From Oxyruncus cristatus (Eukaryota; Chordata; Aves; Passeriformes; Cotingidae), in NCBI GenBank assembly GCA_013399855.1, contig VXAY01002117.1, forward strand, positions 1,186,929-1,250,928: a DNA stretch of 64,000 bases, written 5' to 3'. This document shows positions 12,401 through 27,400 of the stretch, one piece after another. The notes below the pieces were generated by a model, which worked only from the letters and a program-made list of their open reading frames with translations, made no database searches and was not told where the DNA came from. The position numbers and the translations under genes are program-made. Positions within the stretch are counted from its first letter, which is position 1. The number at the start of each line of letters is the position of its first letter.

Positions 12401-15400
12401 CTCGCCGTTCCCGTGACAACCTCTCTCTGACTGTTAGTTGCTTGCGTTCTGTTTCTTTTCCCGACTAACTGATTTTTCTGTCTCTGCGATGTTTCTTGTG
12501 GTTTAACTAGGACAAAAGTATAGCATAGTGTCCTTGTTTAGTAATGAGCACGTGCTGTCTGCAGGCTTTGAAATAGACACCCCCGATAGCTTCGGAAGAA
12601 CGTGCCTCCACGCTGCCGCTGCAGGAGGGTGAGTAGCTCTGACTGTAGCTGCTTTAAGTCGTGTTGTGGCTTCGCTGCAGGTTTGGTGCCAGCCAATTTG
12701 ACTGTGCCACCCACAGGGGAATTCAGTGATGTGCAAGGGAAGCGAAGCAGCCTGATGTCAAAACTGAGTCACTCGAGGCTGTCCTTTGCTACTGCCCTCG
12801 AGTTGGTCCCTTTGCAAAGGAAAGGAGATGGTCTGAATCCCTCAACTGCAGCGAGCTGGGTGTTGTGATTTGAAGCATGGCTTTCAGGCATTGGGTAAAA
12901 CGCTTTCTTTTGGTGCCCTTGCGAAGACTGCTTCAGTTTCAGTGGGGTGCTGCACGCTCAGCCAGGCCTGCCTGTTGGCCACAGCAGTCACTGAGGGCCA
13001 GCAGTCTGCAGGAAATCATCAGTTCCTAGGGCACAGCAAGTGAGGAGCAGGAGCTGTAGATCTGGGGTGCTACTGGCAGGGGTTTTTCCTGGCCTTTGCC
13101 TTTGGACTGTGTCCTTGTCTGAAAGTGCAGCTGTGCAACAGCGCCCATCTCCCTCTTTGATTTTTCAGGTGCAAGTTTAAAAGTTTCTAAAAGGGAAACC
13201 AGCCCAAACCCAACCAACCAACCAGCCAACGCCCAACCTCCAAATTAGAAAGTCAAAAGGCTGTCCTTCTCTCAGGGTGATGCATTCCTGACAAGTGCTG
13301 GGAGGCCAGAAATGAAAATTGCAATGAAAGCTGAAATACGTCAATTAAAGCTGTAAATGCAGCGTTCAGTTAGTTAAAATATTTCCAAATAATTGTCAGT
13401 GAAGTGCTGTGATGTTAACCGAGCAGAAGGACAAAACATTTGGCAAGCATCGAGTTTTGACTCTTCTGTTGAGTACTTTATGGCTCAGAAAAGAGCTGAA
13501 ATGGAGCCCTGGCTATAGCCCATCTTGGATTCTCTGTGGTTATATCAAGCAGCAATGCTCATCCACAGCAAATACTTGGCAATCTTTCTGGAAGTTGCTT
13601 TTTCTTCTCAGTGAACCAAAACATATATTACAAAGTTTTTGTTACTACAAAAGAAAAAGCTAATAAAATTGATCCAAATATATTGGTTTTATTATTCCTG
13701 TAGTATTTTCCTCATACTTCTCTCACATTAATAGAGGAGATGTGACAGTTGCTTGGATGGAGGTTATTATAATATAGTTCAGATGCTACCTCTTTGATAA
13801 GGTTACACCCCAAGAGAATAATAAAAACATCCTGGAAGTCTCAAAGAGATATAGAGGCTTCATAAGAAGTAAAAGTGGCTTATGAAAATAAACTGTGTTT
13901 TTCCAGTGGCTTACTATAATTGTCACACTAGCCAGTGTTTTTATTTTTAGTACGTTGTGGTGAGTGTTCTGTAGTTATTTTGTGCAATTGCAATTTAGAG
14001 TAGGGATCAACATACTCCAGAATATTGCATAATTGCATCCCGTCCTTTTTCCTTTTTCTGTAGCTGGAGATGTACAAAAGGCATTAGTTTTTTTCCTGAC
14101 ACATGCCTGTTACTTGCATTACGTTAATGGGAGTTGCATAGGCGCTAGGAAAATACTTCCAAGGCCTGCTCATTTGAGTGTGAACACGGGTGATTTATTG
14201 CCTCTGTGAATGACAAGGATTCTTGGAAAATGCTGCACTTCTTTGTGTCATTTTCTGGCTTGGAGTCATACCTTTGTTTGCGTGAATTACAAAAGATGTG
14301 AGAATTCAGCTGATTTGTTTCCTATTAAAAATTACCTGGCTTTAAACAAGATGAAGGAACAGCTGTGATGTGGTGAATTCTCCCCCACTTAGATAAATGC
14401 CATGTTGGTATGACCATCACTTTAAATAGCTGTGGCCCTTATTCAGCAAAGCGCTTGGAGATGTGCTTAGATCCATCAATAGTCAATAAATCATATGGGA
14501 ATAAACCTAAAAGTGACTCTTGTGATTATATCTCACTGAGTAAACAGGATTTGAGCAAAGTGCTTCCTGCTGAATGGGGGTGGGTTTCGTTAAATGTCAC
14601 CTCTTCGTTATTAGACTGGCATTTTAGAAGCAACAGCTTTCTTTTAAAGTTCTCTTATAAAATACCAGTTCAGTGTGGGAAGCCCTGGAGTACAGCTCCC
14701 AGTGAAAGTCTCCCAACACACTGAATTCTGATCACATTTACTGTGCTCTCTTTGGAAAATTAGTTTCTTTTTCTCTTCTGCAGAAGAGAAGTTTGAGGTT
14801 TTTTAGGGGAAAAGAAAAAAAAAAGAAAATAGTGTTTTTAAAGCTTCATTTTCTGTTTGATAGAATTTCATGTTGTAGTTGGCTGTACCCTGTTTTTGCA
14901 TGGCAAATAATACAAAAATGATTTGAGTAACTTTTTCCTTTTGGGGGAGAGGAGGCAATACAGATTTAAGCTTCTGTTTTGTTCATGTTTTGTTTTCTTT
15001 ACTTTTCTTTCCAGTAATGTAGAATGTATAAAACTCTTGCAAAGCAGTGGAGCAGATTTTAATAAGAAGGACAAATGCGGAAGGTAGGTAAAATATGAAA
15101 CTCTTTTAAAAAAGAAAGAATCTATCAGACAAGGAAGAAAGGCCACATCAGTCTGGAAATCATATGTTCTATGAAAAATGGCAGTAAAATAAAGTAGTTT
15201 GGCCTTCTCTGCAGAATTCTTGCTGCTGCAATTGTATGCCAGACAGACAGGTGCAGACTTCATTAACCACATTAAAGCCATCCCACCCTCTTGAGGTTTC
15301 TGTTTTAAAAATATCACAGGTTTTCTTCTTATTGCCTAAATTCTTGTGCCTGTGTGCCTAAGACAAGCCTGGCTTATGACGGTAGGGTAGCTGCTATTTG

Positions 15401-18400
15401 ATGTGCTTCCTAGAGGATTCTCCCTCCCACATGGAGCACTGCTGTGCCAGCTAAACAAGGTGCTGTAAGGGGACACTGTGCTTTGCTCTGCCTCCCAGCT
15501 GGAAGAAAGTAGCAGAGGCTGTCACTGGGAACAGGTTGTTTGCAAGACGCAGGCTGATGATCTGTATCTTATTAGACTTTGTAGGAGCACCAGAGCTTCC
15601 TGTCAACACAATATTTTGTTAAATTTCCACAAATTAAGGTGCTGATATTGACTGTTGGAAACATGTCGGAATGCAACACTTCAGATTTCTCTTTATCCTT
15701 GGTTGTGCTTGTTGGAATAAGAGGTAACAAATTGCCACTTGTGTTCCAGGACACCGTTGCACTATGCAGCTGCAAATTGCCATTTCCACTGCATTGAGAC
15801 GCTGGTGACAACAGGAGCCAATATTAATGAAACAGATGACTGGGGCCGCACCCCTTTGCACTATGCTGCTGCTTCTGACATGGACCGAAAGTAAGAAAGC
15901 CTCTGTGTAATTCTTGTTTTGAGTGTTTCGCTAAATCAGGGTCATTCTCGTTTTTTCATGTTGCCATGTGGTTTGAGCCAAAAAAATGATCCCGCTGGCA
16001 AAGGAATTCCTCTCAGCTGTGTGCATAACTCCACACTGAGTTGCTCTGACTACAGGCCAAATCCCCAGGTGATGTGGCATTTCAGCTCCAACGTTTACCT
16101 TTGAAGTAACACAGAGTTGTGCAGCCACCCTGTCCTACTGACCTCATTTCACAACGTTTTGTCTTTCTGTTTTCCTCTGTGTGCTTTCCTCACAAGAATA
16201 GTCTCAGTGAATTTTCTACATCTGCACGTCCATCAGAAGGGGTGGAGCAAGAGACAGCAGGAGAGGTTTTACTAGATGGGCTGCACTTACAGACATCTGG
16301 CATTCTGACAGGTGTCTGGAAAAGATGGGATAGATCTAACCATCAGTCTCACTCCACTGTCAGAGCTGACGAAAGTGCTCACCCTGTCCAAACAGGTTGC
16401 TTTTTTAGAGAGAGGCCTGGGGAATATCCTTTGGCAGATCACAGTGTTGTTCTTATGAGAAAAGGGGAAAGCAGCTGGAAAACTTAGAAATGCTGTGGTT
16501 AGTGACTGCAGTTTTAATTCCCAGATTGTATCATATTTTGGCAATCTCTTCCTTATAACATACTGTATAAAACAGACTTAATTATCCTGTTAGTTCTTCC
16601 TTAAAACTGTTAGCAACCTGTATTTATTTTAGGTCGTCCTATGCTTCTGTGTCTCATTCCTCTAGACACTAAGGAACTAGTTTTTGGTTTCTTGTGTAGT
16701 GAGGTCTGGTGAAGTACATCTGCATCATTCCCAGCATAATACCACCTCAAAGCCACAGTGGGAAGAGTTTGGTTTAACTTTATGGTAGAGTTTTGAATGC
16801 CACATCAGAGCCTTGATAGCTTCTGCATTATTTGCGGTGATAACACTGATATAAAAAATGTTTTCCCCATCACCCTCAAAACTAAACAGTGTTGGGAAGA
16901 AAGTCTGTGCTTGGCATTAAAATCAGGGTAGGCTTGTAGGAAGGCTTTCACCACTGGCTGTTTCTAATTCTGTCTTACCAGAGTGAGGTGTTACTTGGGG
17001 TGTTGAGAATGATGATTCAGTGTGTGTTTTTCAGCTTTTGGTTCTAGGTAGGTGAAATTCCTGCATTTAAACAAGCTCTTGGTTAACTTCAGGATGTATC
17101 TACTTTCATCCCTCCTTTAAAAAAAAAAAGCTTACTTTAGTCACATCCTGAACTTTGGTAGGAATATATGGCCTTTATTTGCCCTCACAGTCCAAACCTA
17201 AATTGGTTCAGATGTGATGATGCTGTCTTCTCACTAATTTTTTTACTTGGAGATGTTCTGGACGAAGCCTTGTTACATAGAGGAAAAGCTATTTGCAGTC
17301 TGTGATCTTATAGGTCAGCAATTCATTTTTCCTGCTGTATGTCAAAAAACTCCCAAGGTCAGGCAATCTCAGTCCAAAGAATATTCATCATTAACTTTGG
17401 ATGTGTACAGTTAATGAATAGGGAAAAGTCTTGGTGCAGTGAGGTTGCCCTACTGTTTCAGCTATTCTGGTAACTGTTGTTTATGATCTTCAGAAAGTAC
17501 CCTTTCCAGCAACAGAAATCACAGCAGCATTTTCATTAACGAGGCAACTGCAGGTTCTGAGTATGTACTTTTTCCCTAGATCGTCGCTTATTCTGTTCAG
17601 GGAATCTTATTTTTGGGATCTCACTGATTTTTAGTTAGCTGAAAGCAGATGCAAGTAGGAATTCAGCGTAGCACAGGAGTACTGTCTATGAGCTTACAAT
17701 GTTAATATTCAGGGGAATTTTTTTATTCATAATTAATTTTTTATGAGTCAGTGGGCAACAGACAGACCCTGAGTTTGTAGAACAACCCATTATTGCCAGC
17801 ACCTACAGGAAGAATGTCAAATCTGGATATTACAAATGGGAAGTGGCATATTAAAGACCGGTGTACTGTTTTGTGCAGGATCCATTTGGGACTATTGTGT
17901 ATTATATTATAATGGAAATTAGCAAACTCTCTTTCTACCAACCTTTCAAGTACTAATCCATGATGATAGCAGATTGGAAACGTATTCTGTGTTATCCTTG
18001 GTGGTCAAGAAAGATGGTTATCACAAGCTCATGGTTGTAAGCTCGCAAATCGTGGTCTGTCTGCTGTGCATCCAGCTGGGAAGCAGAGGTGCCAAAAATC
18101 ATTGGGTATGCAGGAATATGATGACATGCTGAGCTCTTTCAGAATTTCCCTCAGAATCTAAAGAACCCGACCACGAGATCAGACAGTGTTGCTAAGATAT
18201 TTGACAGAAGGTGAGAGAGTCAGCTAATGCAGATTCAAGGTAGACTGATTTTGTATCAGTGATTAAAGTTGTTCTAAATCCTAAATGTTAGAGAAGAACT
18301 AGCAAGTTATTGTCGGAAGGAGCAAGGTGTGGTAATCCTGAGTTACTCGCTTGAAAAGAAAAAAGTGCACAACATTGCTGTGGGAGAAACAGAAGGATTC

Positions 18401-21400
18401 TAGAAAGCGATGGTCAAACTGTATCTGATAGAAACCAGAATTTTATTCTTTTTTTTCTTCAGGCATTTACTTGTGGGACAATAAATTACCGCATTATAGT
18501 TGTGTCAATAGCTTGCAAAACTTTCTAACTGCAGACCCATGCAGTACACTCATTTAACTTGTATAATTCTTACTGTTGGCTGGAGGAGACCAGCTCCTTG
18601 AAGATGAGATGGGGGATGGGAGGCAGACTGCATCAAAATCACCGGTATGATACTTTGAAAATAAGTTGCGTTTTTCTGTCCTCTGTGCCAAGAAGAAAGA
18701 ATATTTTAGGTAACTCCCATGAAAACGTGGAAGAACTTGAAAGAACCACTGAGATGAAGGAAAAAGAAGCTGCATTGTAAGTTTGATGTCAAAAAAGCAG
18801 TTAGGCTTCATTGCTGGAGAGCACCACTGCTTTGGGTTGCAGTTTTACACTCTGCTTTGGCTCATTCTTTGCTCTGCTAAACACGATGCTTGGCTTCAGT
18901 GAGGGCTAACCTAGAGAAAAAAGCTCCACGCTCTTCTCTGTGCACATGCACCTCGATATTTCTGTTTCTGTGCTTGTTGCCGTTTCTTAATGGAAAATGT
19001 ACAGCTCCAGTAATTTTACAGTCTTTTTAGTATCGTGCACTGTCTTTAGTATCATGCACAGCGTAGTGTGTGTGTTGCAAAAAGAAGTAGCCAATGGCTT
19101 TCTCAATGCATTCACCGGGATTAACGTTTTCATCTATCTGCTGAGTGATTTAAAAAAAAAAAATCCCCTTTTTCATATGACAGCCTTACCTTCACTACAG
19201 ATCACAGGCTATAGAAGAAAATACTAATAATAAAAAAGATGGTATCTTGATTGTATAAGAGAAAGTAGTAAGAGCTAAAGAGAGCGAAAGAGATCTTTTG
19301 AAAAACATAATTTAAAAAAAGCCAACAAAGGAGAAAATATATTCATGTATGTACATGTCAGAAAATTAACTCAGTTCTAAGTCTTTGTTCTCCAGCCTGC
19401 CATAGTACATGTTTGGAGGCTGATGGTTTGATATATGAGTTTTTATCTGAGTAGTAGCAGTTCTAGGCTGTTTACATCATGGCACAGAGTTGTGTAGTTT
19501 TCTTTCAGGCTTTGTAGTAGAAAACCATTTTTGTAATCTAGAGTAGCCACAGAAGTTAGGTTGAAGATTTTTTCATGAAGATGATCCTCAGTGATGAGTG
19601 GGGATTTCCTGATTAAAAAAAAAAAAAAGGTGAATGTGAGAAGCTATTGGTGAAAAGTGATTTGACATGCTGCTACAAACACAGGATTAACAACTGCCAG
19701 TTTTCGGTGCCGCTTCCAGCTGCAGTGAAGGAGGAGTCTGAATACTGTGAGCTTGTATTTACACCAGTGAATTATCCACAGGTGTCTAGAGTTCCTTCTG
19801 CAGAACGATGCCAATCCATCCATCCAGGATAAAGAGGGGTACAACACTGTGCATTACGCTGCTGCCTATGGGCACCGGCAGTGCTTGGAACTGGTGAGTG
19901 CTCAGTTTCAGAATTTGTTATATTTGTGCATATGCTGATATTCTGAACTCCCCTGGTGGCTACTATTGAGTTCTTTGCATATTTCACAGAAATCTGTGGA
20001 AACCTGCAATATGGTGCAGTAAACTCGAATGTATGCACCCAGATGTATCTTAAAAACAAGTCCATCTTGATTATCCAGTCCTTATTCTAAGAGCTGGTAC
20101 TTAAGCTGTTGTCTTTGATTGGCGTTTATGTCCATTGTGTGCATTAATTATTTTTAACTGTGATCAAAATATTCCCAGTGTATGTGTATGTGCCAGTAGT
20201 AAGGGACAGTTCCTGGTACATGACAGAGAATGTGCCTTATTTACCTGACACTTTATCTGACCTACAAACTGGGACAGTAAATAGTTTTTGTCAGCTGCAT
20301 ACCTGCAGGTTTTTTTTTGCCTCTGGTGAAATAATAGCAGCATTGATGAAATTACCAGAATCAATATTAACCTTGTATGCAGTGTAACTGTGTTTTTTTT
20401 AACGTTGTTTTTCACTATTCCCTGCCTGAGTGATTAGAAATCACATCTCATCTTATAAAAAGCCAAAAATTTTTAGCCAAACATTGGATTTGGGAGATGT
20501 GTAGTGTGGATTTACAGATGTTTGTGACTTGTAAAAGTAAGTGTCATGAAGATGGGTGTTAACTGCTTGATATCCAGGGTGATCACATATAAATAGACTT
20601 TAATTGCTTTTAAAAAAAATAAAGCTCTGTTTAGAAAATTGTGTAGATATTCATCTGTTGTAAGAACACTGTGTGCTGTTTAGTGTTATATGTTGTTTGG
20701 TTCTTTCTATGTTGAAGAGTCAAAGTATTTAATTACTGAGAAGGAGCTCTGCAGAGCACATGCTGCTTTCACACCACGTGTGCCACCACAGGAAAAATGC
20801 TGCAGCTGGCCTGTGGCAGGATCCCAGCAGCTTGGAAACCTTGGGCAGTAATCACGCCAGGGCAGGATGGGGTCAGAATTTCAGGTGGGATGTTAAGCCT
20901 TTTTAGCTCCCACCTGCCAGCATGTCTATTTAGGACGCTTAAAATATCACTGCTTCTTTGTTGCTTGTGGCACTGAATTTGGCCTTGCCTTGTTTAGAGC
21001 CTTCTCCTAGAGCTGATCTCTGGTGACTCTGCTGTGAGGATGGAGGGGTTCTCTGCTGAGCCTGACCTCCATTTGGAACAAACCCAAGTGTTCTTGGCAT
21101 ATATAGAGAGGGAAGTGCTCTGTGCTGTGTACAAGCCCACGCAAGTATAGCCACAGCAACGTGTAATGCAATCTTACCCGTGTCTCATCACCAGATTCTT
21201 GTAAGTACAAGCAGAGACCTCCATAAAAGCATCTTCACTGGGGGATTCTCCTTCAGTCTCCGTATCACAGTCCCTGGGTGCCGTGAGGCACGGATCAGGC
21301 ATGGAGCAAGGTCTCCTCTCTGTTCTTTTACTTGTTGCTGTGTGTGTTTCTGGCAACATATGACAGACCTGCTATCGAATCCTGCTGTTGCTTTGGCTTG

Positions 21401-24400
21401 GCAGACAAAAGGAAGAGCTGGGAATGCAGTGCATATCAGAGGTGTTGGGTTTTCTTTTAATTTTGGAGGGTGAAATGCAAACTGTGGGCCAGAGACAACT
21501 GTGCAGCAAGTGTTCTATTTTCGGACAGAAAAATTCCATGTTTTTCCATCTGAGTCTTCCTGTGTTTGTGACTATAGCTGCAGTATGGAAACCCAAGGTC
21601 AAGCATCATTTACAGAGTTAGCCACACAGCTGTTCTGTGTACAATGGAAAAGTGCTATGAATTTTAGTCTTTTGCAGGCACAGGACCACTGTTCTGTACT
21701 AGGATGTCAACCTGAAAGTTTTGGGGGGACCAGGATTTTGCCATTGGTGTTTAGAGGCTGACAAGCATCTCATTTTCTCTCTGGAATGCAAAGGCTAAAT
21801 ATGTCAGAAAGCATTTGTGCTCATCCAACAGTAGGACCAGGAACCGTCACCTTTGCACTCACTGTTAGCAGAAGGTGATTCAGTTTTATTGCAGTGAGCT
21901 ACCAAGTCCTGAGTTTAGTAACTTTATATTTGATAATGCTGACTAACTGACTGATACAGAAACCACCACTGCACTGATGTCTTTGCAATGCTAGCATTCA
22001 GGATGGTAAAAGAGCTGAAAGCAAAGTCTTGAGTAGCTGAAAGGTAATTGAACTGTGTACATGAAATGGGAAAGAATCCTTGTGCCTGAGTTTATTCACT
22101 TATTCCAACGTGAGAATTGTTGTTTCCTGTGCTGCTTTATCTATAGGCATTGCAATCCCATAATGCAATCAAACTGGTTTTGACAGAGTTAGGGTTGTTC
22201 ATGGCTCTTTGAAGTCTGTGTCTGTGTCATCTGGTGCATATTGAAAGGAGCCTCACTGCCCTGTGAGTCTGACTGGTCTCTCGATCCCAGTTTGTTGTGC
22301 TCTCTGTGGTAGACTTATGACAAGGACTTCATCACGAGCCATGACCTTAATTTCTGGTAGCTATTTAACCAGAGTACAGTGACTGCTCTCCTTCCTCGTA
22401 ATCGAACGGAGCACCCAGTAAAGTTTAATTGCTTCTAGGCAACACTCTTAGCTAGAGGCCCCTTCTTTTCCACATGGCAGAAAGAACAGTAAGTCATGAA
22501 ATGCCATCTTAGTCTTCAAGCCTCGTGTTTTATCTGCCTTGAAAACCAAACCGACAGAGATGAAGAAAATGATCAACACGCTGTGCCTTGTTTCTCTCTC
22601 CTGAGCCACACGAGGCTCTCCTCAGGAATGGTCCAGCTGCCAATTCCAGCTGCCAGTTCCAGGTAACTTGCACACTGAGATGATGGGTCCGTGTGTAGAG
22701 GAGGTGCACAAGGGCAGCTGGTTGTGGCTGAGGGCTACTCGGCTGGTTTTATTGCTGGATCTTGGAAATAAGGTTTTCTTGCTGTTTTTTCTTCAGTGCC
22801 AACGAAAAGGAAAATTAGATTCACAATATTTTTAGTTGCTCTTACTCAAGGAACAGTGGGAACCCGGCAGCCCTAATTCCAGTGTAAATATATCTGTTTA
22901 TAGGCAGGGAGATTTTATTTTGTTTTCACACATGCAGTAATGAGATAAACTGATATCTTTCTTAAAAGGACTAACTTTGAACCACTAATCTGTATCACGG
23001 AACGCCAACATGTGAAATACTCCTTCCAAAATATTTCCAATCCTTTCTAACCCAAAGAAGACATTCTCAGGAATGATTATTGAAATAAAACCATTATTTT
23101 TCAGTGCCAAATTAACTCTTATTTTACTGTTTTATCCCCTGGGTAAATATTTTTTATTATTGGTAGTTCATAAATGAAAATACCTAGGAATTATTTATCC
23201 TAGAACAAGATAGTTCCTTATGGGCCCAAAACTTGTTAGAGGAAAGAGTTCATGTGAAATATGGAGCTTTAATTCTGGTCAAAACTAAGCCAAAGTGGGT
23301 GCAACAATAATCTTGTTTTTCTATGAGTGATGACTACTAGTATTTCTCTACATGCACAATATCAAACTTCAAATGTTAGGGAATTATTTTGGTGTCCCAG
23401 AACATGTCAAGTTCATCAAGCACCTTGTGAGATGAATTTTTATTTCCCCTCTCCCCTCTGTTTTTTTGTACAGCTATCTAAAAGAGCTTATTTCTAAATA
23501 AGTGTTCACTTTAAAAAGTAAGTCCAAAGAAGAAGATGTGAGGCATCCAGTGGAGTTTCCCTCACTAGGGGATTTGGTCTGTGCTTTAAGCACCATAGCT
23601 TCTCAGTGTTATAATATATTTACATGTTTCAGTGCAGTTTAGAAAAGGTTGGTTTATCTGTGAAAACTGTAGGGGGGTTTTTTTGGTGTTTTTTTTTGGT
23701 TTGGTTGTTTTTTTTGTTTGTTTTTTTTTTGTTTTGTTTTGGTTTTGGGTTTTTTTGTTGTGTTTTTTTTTTTTTTTAAATTTGTTTTAGTGTTTTGTTT
23801 TTGGTGGTTTTTTTTTTGTGTTTTTTTTTTGTTTGGTTTTTTTTTTTTTTTGTTTGTTTTGTTTTTTTTTTTTTACTTTCCTGTTTACTGTGAGCCCAAT
23901 ACTTTGGCTGGAACTTATCTTCATTTCTCTGTGTGAAGAGCAAAGGTATTAGGAGAAAGAAGAACTAAGAGTGAAAAGGTCATATCCTTTGACCCAGACA
24001 AAATTAGTGCTTGTGTGTTCCAACCACAGAGCTCAACAACAGAAGCTTTTTTCCTGGAGGACCTTTAGGTTGTCTGGGATATTAGTGGGGTAGTTGCCCT
24101 GCAATGAAAGATGTTGCTAAAAAGAGAAGAGAAGAGTGGAAGCAGATAATTCGATTCTTTCTCCATCTGTAAGGAGCCGTTCATAAAGGCCGAATGATGG
24201 GCATGTGTGCTTGCAAGCAACTGAAACTCCCATCTGCCTTCCTACTCCTAAAAATAGCCTCAAGTTTGTTTAGGTTGGGACTGGCTTTGGTGTTGAATAG
24301 TCAGGGATATTGGTCACAACTGCTAACCGGTATTTTAGAGCTGATCACATCACCAAACTACTTTGAAAAAAAAAAAAAAAGGTGGTTTTTTTTTCGTTGA

Positions 24401-27400
24401 AATGATCTCTTATCACAAAATCTTTATTGGTGTGAAAAGAGTGGAATTTAAATCGTAATTTCATATTAAAATTCTATCTCGAGAGACAGTCAAGCACTTT
24501 GTGCTGATAAAAATAGGTTTCTGTGCAATGCTAGGGCAAACAGAATTAAATGCCTGTCTCCTGTAGTGAAATCTCTTCTCTAACTGTAAGAATTGATGAT
24601 TATTTTTTTTTTATCTGCTCTTCTCCTCATTCTATTAGTAAATGAAATTCATTCTTTGACTAATAGAGATTGAATCAGCACAGGGGCTAACTCACTGGAG
24701 GCTGGGAGGAGAGCAAGGTTTCACCAAAAGCCGTGTCCAAAAGAAAAGCCAAATCTCTGCCTGCCTGGAGCAAGGTGAGGGCAGAGCTGTGTGTGTCAGG
24801 GAGAAGGGGCAGAGGGAGATGTCCGGCAGCAGAAGGCCATTTTGGCTGTGCTGTGAAAGGAGAGGCTGGGTAACACCTTTTGTTAGACCAGCCCTTGCCA
24901 CTCCAAGGTAGTTAAGCCATGCCTTCAAACACCTGGTTCCTTAACTTGTGGAGAAGTTGAAATCATATACCCAGTAACTCTTCGATGGGGCTGCTGCTGC
25001 TAATTATCTTTGTCTTGTATCAACAAGAATTTGTTCATTCATCCATCTGAGAGCAGGATGCTGGTAATTAGTGATGAGTGAATCACAAGCGTGGTTGGGA
25101 TAGGTGTTATAAAGCTTTTTGCCTCATGGGTATCTGGCTCTGGTGCTTGTCCAGTGGCAGCCTCTAGGCCTCCTCCTGACCCAATCTCTTTATTCAGGGG
25201 GTACATTCTGGGTTTTCTCCTTCATAAATGCCTGTCTGTCTCCACAACCAACACCCTCCTTCTTAAAGGGAGCGTTTTGTCTGAACCAGAGGCGATAGTG
25301 TTTTGTATGGTGAATTACTTTGTACCTATGTCTATGAGAGCTTTTCCTACATGGAAGCTCCTTTTTCAGCTGAGAAGTGCGAAGTCATTAACTGAAGTGT
25401 TTCTAAAAGAGAAGAACTTAGGAACTTAGTGCTCAAAAATAACTTTAATAAACCTAATTCGTCTCTCAGTTCTAGAATCCCCCAAATCATGGTAGATTGA
25501 TTTAATTACTTAAGCTTTGGTGTCAGCGTTAGTGCAATTTGTACCCACTGGTTACATGCTCAATAGGATCCTATATATGCTAGATACACTGATATATTTT
25601 AGCTTATTGTGGTACAGTCTGTCTTAAATTTTATGTTTTGGAAAGTAGATGATTTTGATTCTAAAAATGTTTCCTAGAAAGCTAATGCTGCTTGTGATCT
25701 CGGTGAGCGCAGCAATTTACCATTTGCCCTGGCACCCTGCTGGCGCTTTGGTTTGTAGGATAGAGTATTGCCTAGCATCTCTGAGGTTTATTTTCTGTCT
25801 CTCTGACAGATCTTGTCTTTTTTTAGACTATTTTCCCGGGGTGGAGAGGCAAGGCACTTACATCTGCTGTCTTCTGACAGAGAACAACAAGGCCATTGCA
25901 GAATTGCAGGAGACATTTTTCCTTCAGTTTGGAAAGAGATCATGGACTCCTGCTGTTGCCTTAAATACCTGTCTATGTATTTGTGCGTGTGGTGTTTAAA
26001 TGTAAATGTGAGAAGAATATCTGACTCCCTCAAATCTACTGAATCCAATGAAAAGGACATTTGATCATGGCATACTGCATCGCATTAGAGTGCAGAGCTC
26101 AGAAAGAGCTGTAGTCACTGGGATTTTAGGGGTGTAGTCAGGCTTATTTGTTGAAGGCCTGCAAGAGCAGACTTTCAAACAGAAACTATCCCTGGTTTAT
26201 TTGTATTTGGAGGTTTACAGAGCGATGTAACTTCATTAAGCAAAGTCTTCCACAGTGTGTATTTTGTATCTGTAGATCTGTTTGATTTTAAACATTCTCA
26301 TTGTTTTCCTCTTTTCACTCCTCCCTGTTTATCCACAGTGGCTGTAGTCTTGTTGCTTCAGGAGTATTTCCTCTGTGGGTGGGCAGGGTAGACATGGGGC
26401 ACACAGGCCTTGATTCCGTTCATGCACTGCTTGCAACGCGGTTATTGTACAGGACAAATAAAACAAAAAGACAAGAAACACTTGTGGATTACCATTATAC
26501 TTGAATACTTCTGTCTTTAATTATTCTAATTGACATTTTTAATTAGATTGGAAGCAAAACTCCATTGGATATAGTGAGTAAATGAAAAATGATTGCATGT
26601 TGTGTATTTTCTTTGTATTTTGCAAATCCTTGTATTCACTCTGGTAAAGGCTGAGGAAGAAGAATCACAACTCTTAACTAGCATGCCATGTACTTCAAGA
26701 AATTGCATGTGTGCTGCTTTTGCTTCCACTGGATTTCCTTCTTCCTGTTGCTTACAGGCTCAAGCTTTGCTCAAGTCTGTTGCTTCTCCTCAGTCAGTCT
26801 TAGGAGTTGTGAGTCCAATGCACGTACCTGACTGGCATGACACTTCCCTGGATGTTAAAGGAACTTTGCATTTGATAGTGTGAAATGAAAAAAACACACT
26901 TGTCTGTTTTCTGAAAGTTTGTGGCCGATTTCAAAGCGGTTCAGAGAAGAAATGTAAATTACACAGCTTCAAGTAAGCCTGAATTTAAAAAGGCCTTGTG
27001 TGTATTACAGAGCATAGGCTCAAATGAGAGGAGAGTAGCAAAAGTAACACCGAAATGCACATTTTAAAAAAATTGACTGTCACTGTATTTCACCAGTGCT
27101 CAAATTTTCGATCCAAAGAGGAAATTTTTAAGGATAACTCTTTCTCTGAACATAAGCCTTTCTATTAGTTTTGGATAACTGTATGAAATGTGCAAAAGTG
27201 TCACTGGCTAAGAGGGTTCTTAAAGCAAAGTGTGAGGCTCTATAGAACCTCTGAGTTAGAATTTCTGGCCAGAAAGAAACATGATATATATGACTTGAGT
27301 GTGAAAGTCCCAAATTCAAATCTCTGCTCTGACTGACAAAGAAATTGGACTTCTACATCCCCAGAAGAGACCAACAGATTATGCTGGCTGGTACTGGGTG

